From contig SKHS01000123.1 in the NCBI GenBank assembly GCA_007116835.1, positions 1-6,101 on the forward strand: DNA of 6,101 nt, given 5' to 3'. The notes beneath the pieces are model-generated. The model made no database searches. It was given only the letters and a program-made list of their open reading frames with translations, and was not told the origin of the DNA. Positions 4,512-6,101 of the stretch are shown piece after piece (position 1 is the first letter of the stretch; every line of letters begins with the position of its first letter). The position numbers and the translations under genes were made by a program. This DNA is from Halomonas sp. (lineage in GTDB: Bacteria > Pseudomonadota > Gammaproteobacteria > Pseudomonadales > Halomonadaceae).

Positions 4512-5078
4512 ATGGCGCAAGCAGCAACATTAGACACGCAACAGCTACAGCGGGTGTTGGACTACTTAAAAACACGCAGACACTATCAACGCAACAGAGT
4601 GATGCTGCTGCTGACACACTGGTCAATGCTGCGTGTGGGCGAAGTGGCAGCGCTGCGCTACTGTGATGTGTTGGACAGCAACGGACAGATATTAAGTGAG
4701 ACTGTGCTGGCGGCAACACAGACGAAGGGTGAAAAGAGCAGACGCATTTGGTTTAACGAGCGTATGCGTGCGGAGTTGGCAGCGTATGTGGCAGCACACA
4801 AACCGAAACACAAAGCGCAGAAACTTTTTTACACACAGCGCAGTGAAGGTTTTACAGCAAACACGCTGACACACATCATCAACAGCTTCTATCAAAAAGC
4901 GGGCATCGCAAACGCATCATCACATTCGGGCAGACGCAGTGGTTTAACTGCGTTGGCAGATAAAGGAGTGAGTGTGCGTGTGCTGATGGCGATTGCGGGG
5001 CACAGCCAGTTAGCGACAACACAGCGGTATATTGATTTACGGCCCAGTGTTGTTAAGGCTGCGGTGGAGTTGGTTTAG
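4512..5078 (+). CDS. Minimal tyrosine recombinase (188 aa)
   Basis: All catalytic residues of the family are present: R41 in MLRVGEV, K72 in QTKGEK, H138-x-x-R141 in SHSGRRSG, H164 in AGHSQL and nucleophile Y173 in TTQRYIDL. At 188 aa it is essentially only the catalytic domain; the N-terminal core-binding domain of XerC/D-type enzymes is missing, as in known short phage and plasmid recombinases. It would cut and rejoin DNA at a specific site for integration, excision or resolution of replication products. I chose the ATG at 4512 because AGGAG (4500-4504) precedes it by 7 bases and it starts where short family members start. An upstream ATG at 4452, also with an AGGA, would add 20 basic residues. 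The TAG overlaps the stop of the convergent methyltransferase. Resolution of multimers made by the HUH protein, or integration at this edge, are both possible roles. Confidence 0.88.
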   Translation: MAQAATLDTQQLQRVLDYLKTRRHYQRNRVMLLLTHWSMLRVGEVAALRYCDVLDSNGQILSETVLAATQTKGEKSRRIWFNERMRAELAAYVAAHKPKHKAQKLFYTQRSEGFTANTLTHIINSFYQKAGIANASSHSGRRSGLTALADKGVSVRVLMAIAGHSQLATTQRYIDLRPSVVKAAVELV

Positions 5079-6064
5079 ATTTTTTCAGCTACACAATGGA
5101 TTTCTGAGCAAAAGTGATTTCTATCAAAAATAGACTGAATCTCATCTATTTTTTGTCCAAATCCTGTATGTAAGTAATCCATTAGCTTTTGCGAAGATTT
5201 GTTCTTTTGTAGTGTCGTAAGTGTTTGTCGGTATAAATCCATCGCATCAGTTCCGAATCGCCATTCAGCTAATGATTTGACGCCGATTAGTTCGTTCATT
5301 TCTTTGATCGAGTTTTCTGTGAACAAGTGCGTATGGCCGCCTGACAACTGACGAGGGAAAACTTCTGTGAATATATTTTCTAAAATAACAGAAAATGAAA
5401 ACATAGGCACTGAGTAATAAAGATATTGAGCGTTGCTTTTTTTGAAGGCCTCAAAAAACTTGCGAGGCTCTCGCAAATGCTCAAAGACTCCTATTGCTGA
5501 AATCACATTTGCGTTACTTTTTATTATTGAGTTATAAAAACCTTGTTCGTTTTCGAAGCTAAGAGGCTCTATATTTGAATGATGTGAGATTTGATTATTT
5601 CCAAAATCGACCATAGTCTTGCTTACATCTAATCCTGTGGCGCTTAAGTTTCTTAGCAATGCTGCCAAAACAAAATATCCGCTGCCACAGCCGACATCTA
5701 ATATTTCATATTTTTTAGGCGGTAGACTTGCTATAAGGAAATCAACTTTTGGGATATAAATATCAGTAGTTCTTTTGTGAAAATCTTTATCAATGTAGTT
5801 ATTTGAGTAATCGCTGCCAGCGTCTAAAATGTAAAGTTTCTCAATGAAATCTTGAGTATCTTCAAACTTGCCGTTTAAGTGAGAGCATTTGGAACAGAAA
5901 ACATAGTCAACACCGTGCGAATGAAAGTCTAATGAGTTTGGAAGCGGAGATTCGCAAACCTTACATAAATCTCGTTTGGGTTGACTTGCGTATAGGGTAT
6001 TTTGTTTTATTGATTTTTCAAGAAGCTCTTGATTGGCAGTAAAGAAATCTTTTTTTGTGTTCAA
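5075..6064 (-). CDS. Class I SAM-dependent methyltransferase with N-terminal zinc-ribbon-like motif
   Basis: This protein of about 329 aa has four cysteines in two pairs, C34-x-x-C37 and C57-x-x-C60, suggesting a small zinc-binding module. Next comes a Rossmann methyltransferase domain with motif I ILDVGCGSGYF (121-131), the acidic D146 in TGLDVS and a later conserved segment IGVFEHLREPRKFF (191-204). GGHTHLFTENS (242-252) is typical of sugar or small-molecule methyltransferases of nucleotide-sugar and polysaccharide pathways. The acceptor is unknown. The start used is a TTG at 6064-6062 without a good Shine-Dalgarno; the frame stays open to the end of the window, so the true start may lie beyond 6101. 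It converges on the second recombinase with overlapping stop codons, and its C-terminus appears complete. Codon use is more AT-rich than in the genes between 978 and 5078, so it is probably flanking host DNA. Confidence 0.85.
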   Translation of the reverse strand: MNTKKDFFTANQELLEKSIKQNTLYASQPKRDLCKVCESPLPNSLDFHSHGVDYVFCSKCSHLNGKFEDTQDFIEKLYILDAGSDYSNNYIDKDFHKRTTDIYIPKVDFLIASLPPKKYEILDVGCGSGYFVLAALLRNLSATGLDVSKTMVDFGNNQISHHSNIEPLSFENEQGFYNSIIKSNANVISAIGVFEHLREPRKFFEAFKKSNAQYLYYSVPMFSFSVILENIFTEVFPRQLSGGHTHLFTENSIKEMNELIGVKSLAEWRFGTDAMDLYRQTLTTLQKNKSSQKLMDYLHTGFGQKIDEIQSIFDRNHFCSEIHCVAEKI

Positions 6065-6101
6065 ATAAAACGAAGAGGATTTTGAGTATTTGAGACTAAC
6101 A

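Noticed and set aside
4412..4666. 84-aa plus-strand frame before and across the minimal recombinase
   Set aside because: It overlaps the recombinase catalytic domain in another frame and has no recognisable features.

Overview
The window looks like bacterial accessory DNA from a moderately AT-rich proteobacterium, possibly a gammaproteobacterium. This rests on a tRNA gene with an encoded CCA end, Shine-Dalgarno starts and protein families that I recall mostly from that group. No core gene is present to fix the taxon.

Layout. (1) Positions 1-507 hold the 3' part of a class I SAM-dependent methyltransferase of the kind found in surface-polysaccharide or glycan clusters. (2) Positions 508-799 are non-coding. 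They hold a tRNA-like relic collinear with the downstream tRNA (start and end both displaced by exactly 240 bp) and copies of a GCTTACACAC repeat. (3) A complete CAT-anticodon tRNA (800-876; it has the features of tRNA-Ile2, though Met is possible) is followed by a clear intrinsic terminator. (4) A full-length tyrosine integrase (978-2315) reads away from the tRNA. (5) A short leftward operon encodes a 146-aa DUF6641-like protein and a 57-aa basic Ala/Gln-rich protein with a GTG start (2447-3088). (6) A divergent control region (3089-3252) leads into a 188-aa HUH endonuclease of rolling-circle Rep type (3253-3819). (7) A mostly non-coding, hairpin-rich stretch runs from 3820 to 4511. (8) A second, minimal but catalytically complete tyrosine recombinase (4512-5078) follows. 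(9) Its stop codon overlaps that of a convergent class I methyltransferase with an N-terminal zinc-ribbon-like segment (5075 to about 6064).

Interpretation (inference). Positions from about 800 to 5078 look like a small integrated element of about 4.2 kb: one integrase placed for tRNA-end integration, one HUH replication or nicking protein, a second recombinase at the far edge, two small proteins and no evident cargo, coat, Zot or conjugation genes. A satellite-like or rolling-circle integrative element would fit. The two methyltransferases would then be flanking polysaccharide genes, and the element's right edge would abut the 3' end of one of them. The relic and repeated arm-like sites before the tRNA suggest an earlier insertion at the same place. 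A pair of interrupted inverted repeats (TATGAACAGG ... CTGTTCAAA), one before the HUH gene and one before the second recombinase, is the strongest unexplained cis-acting signal.
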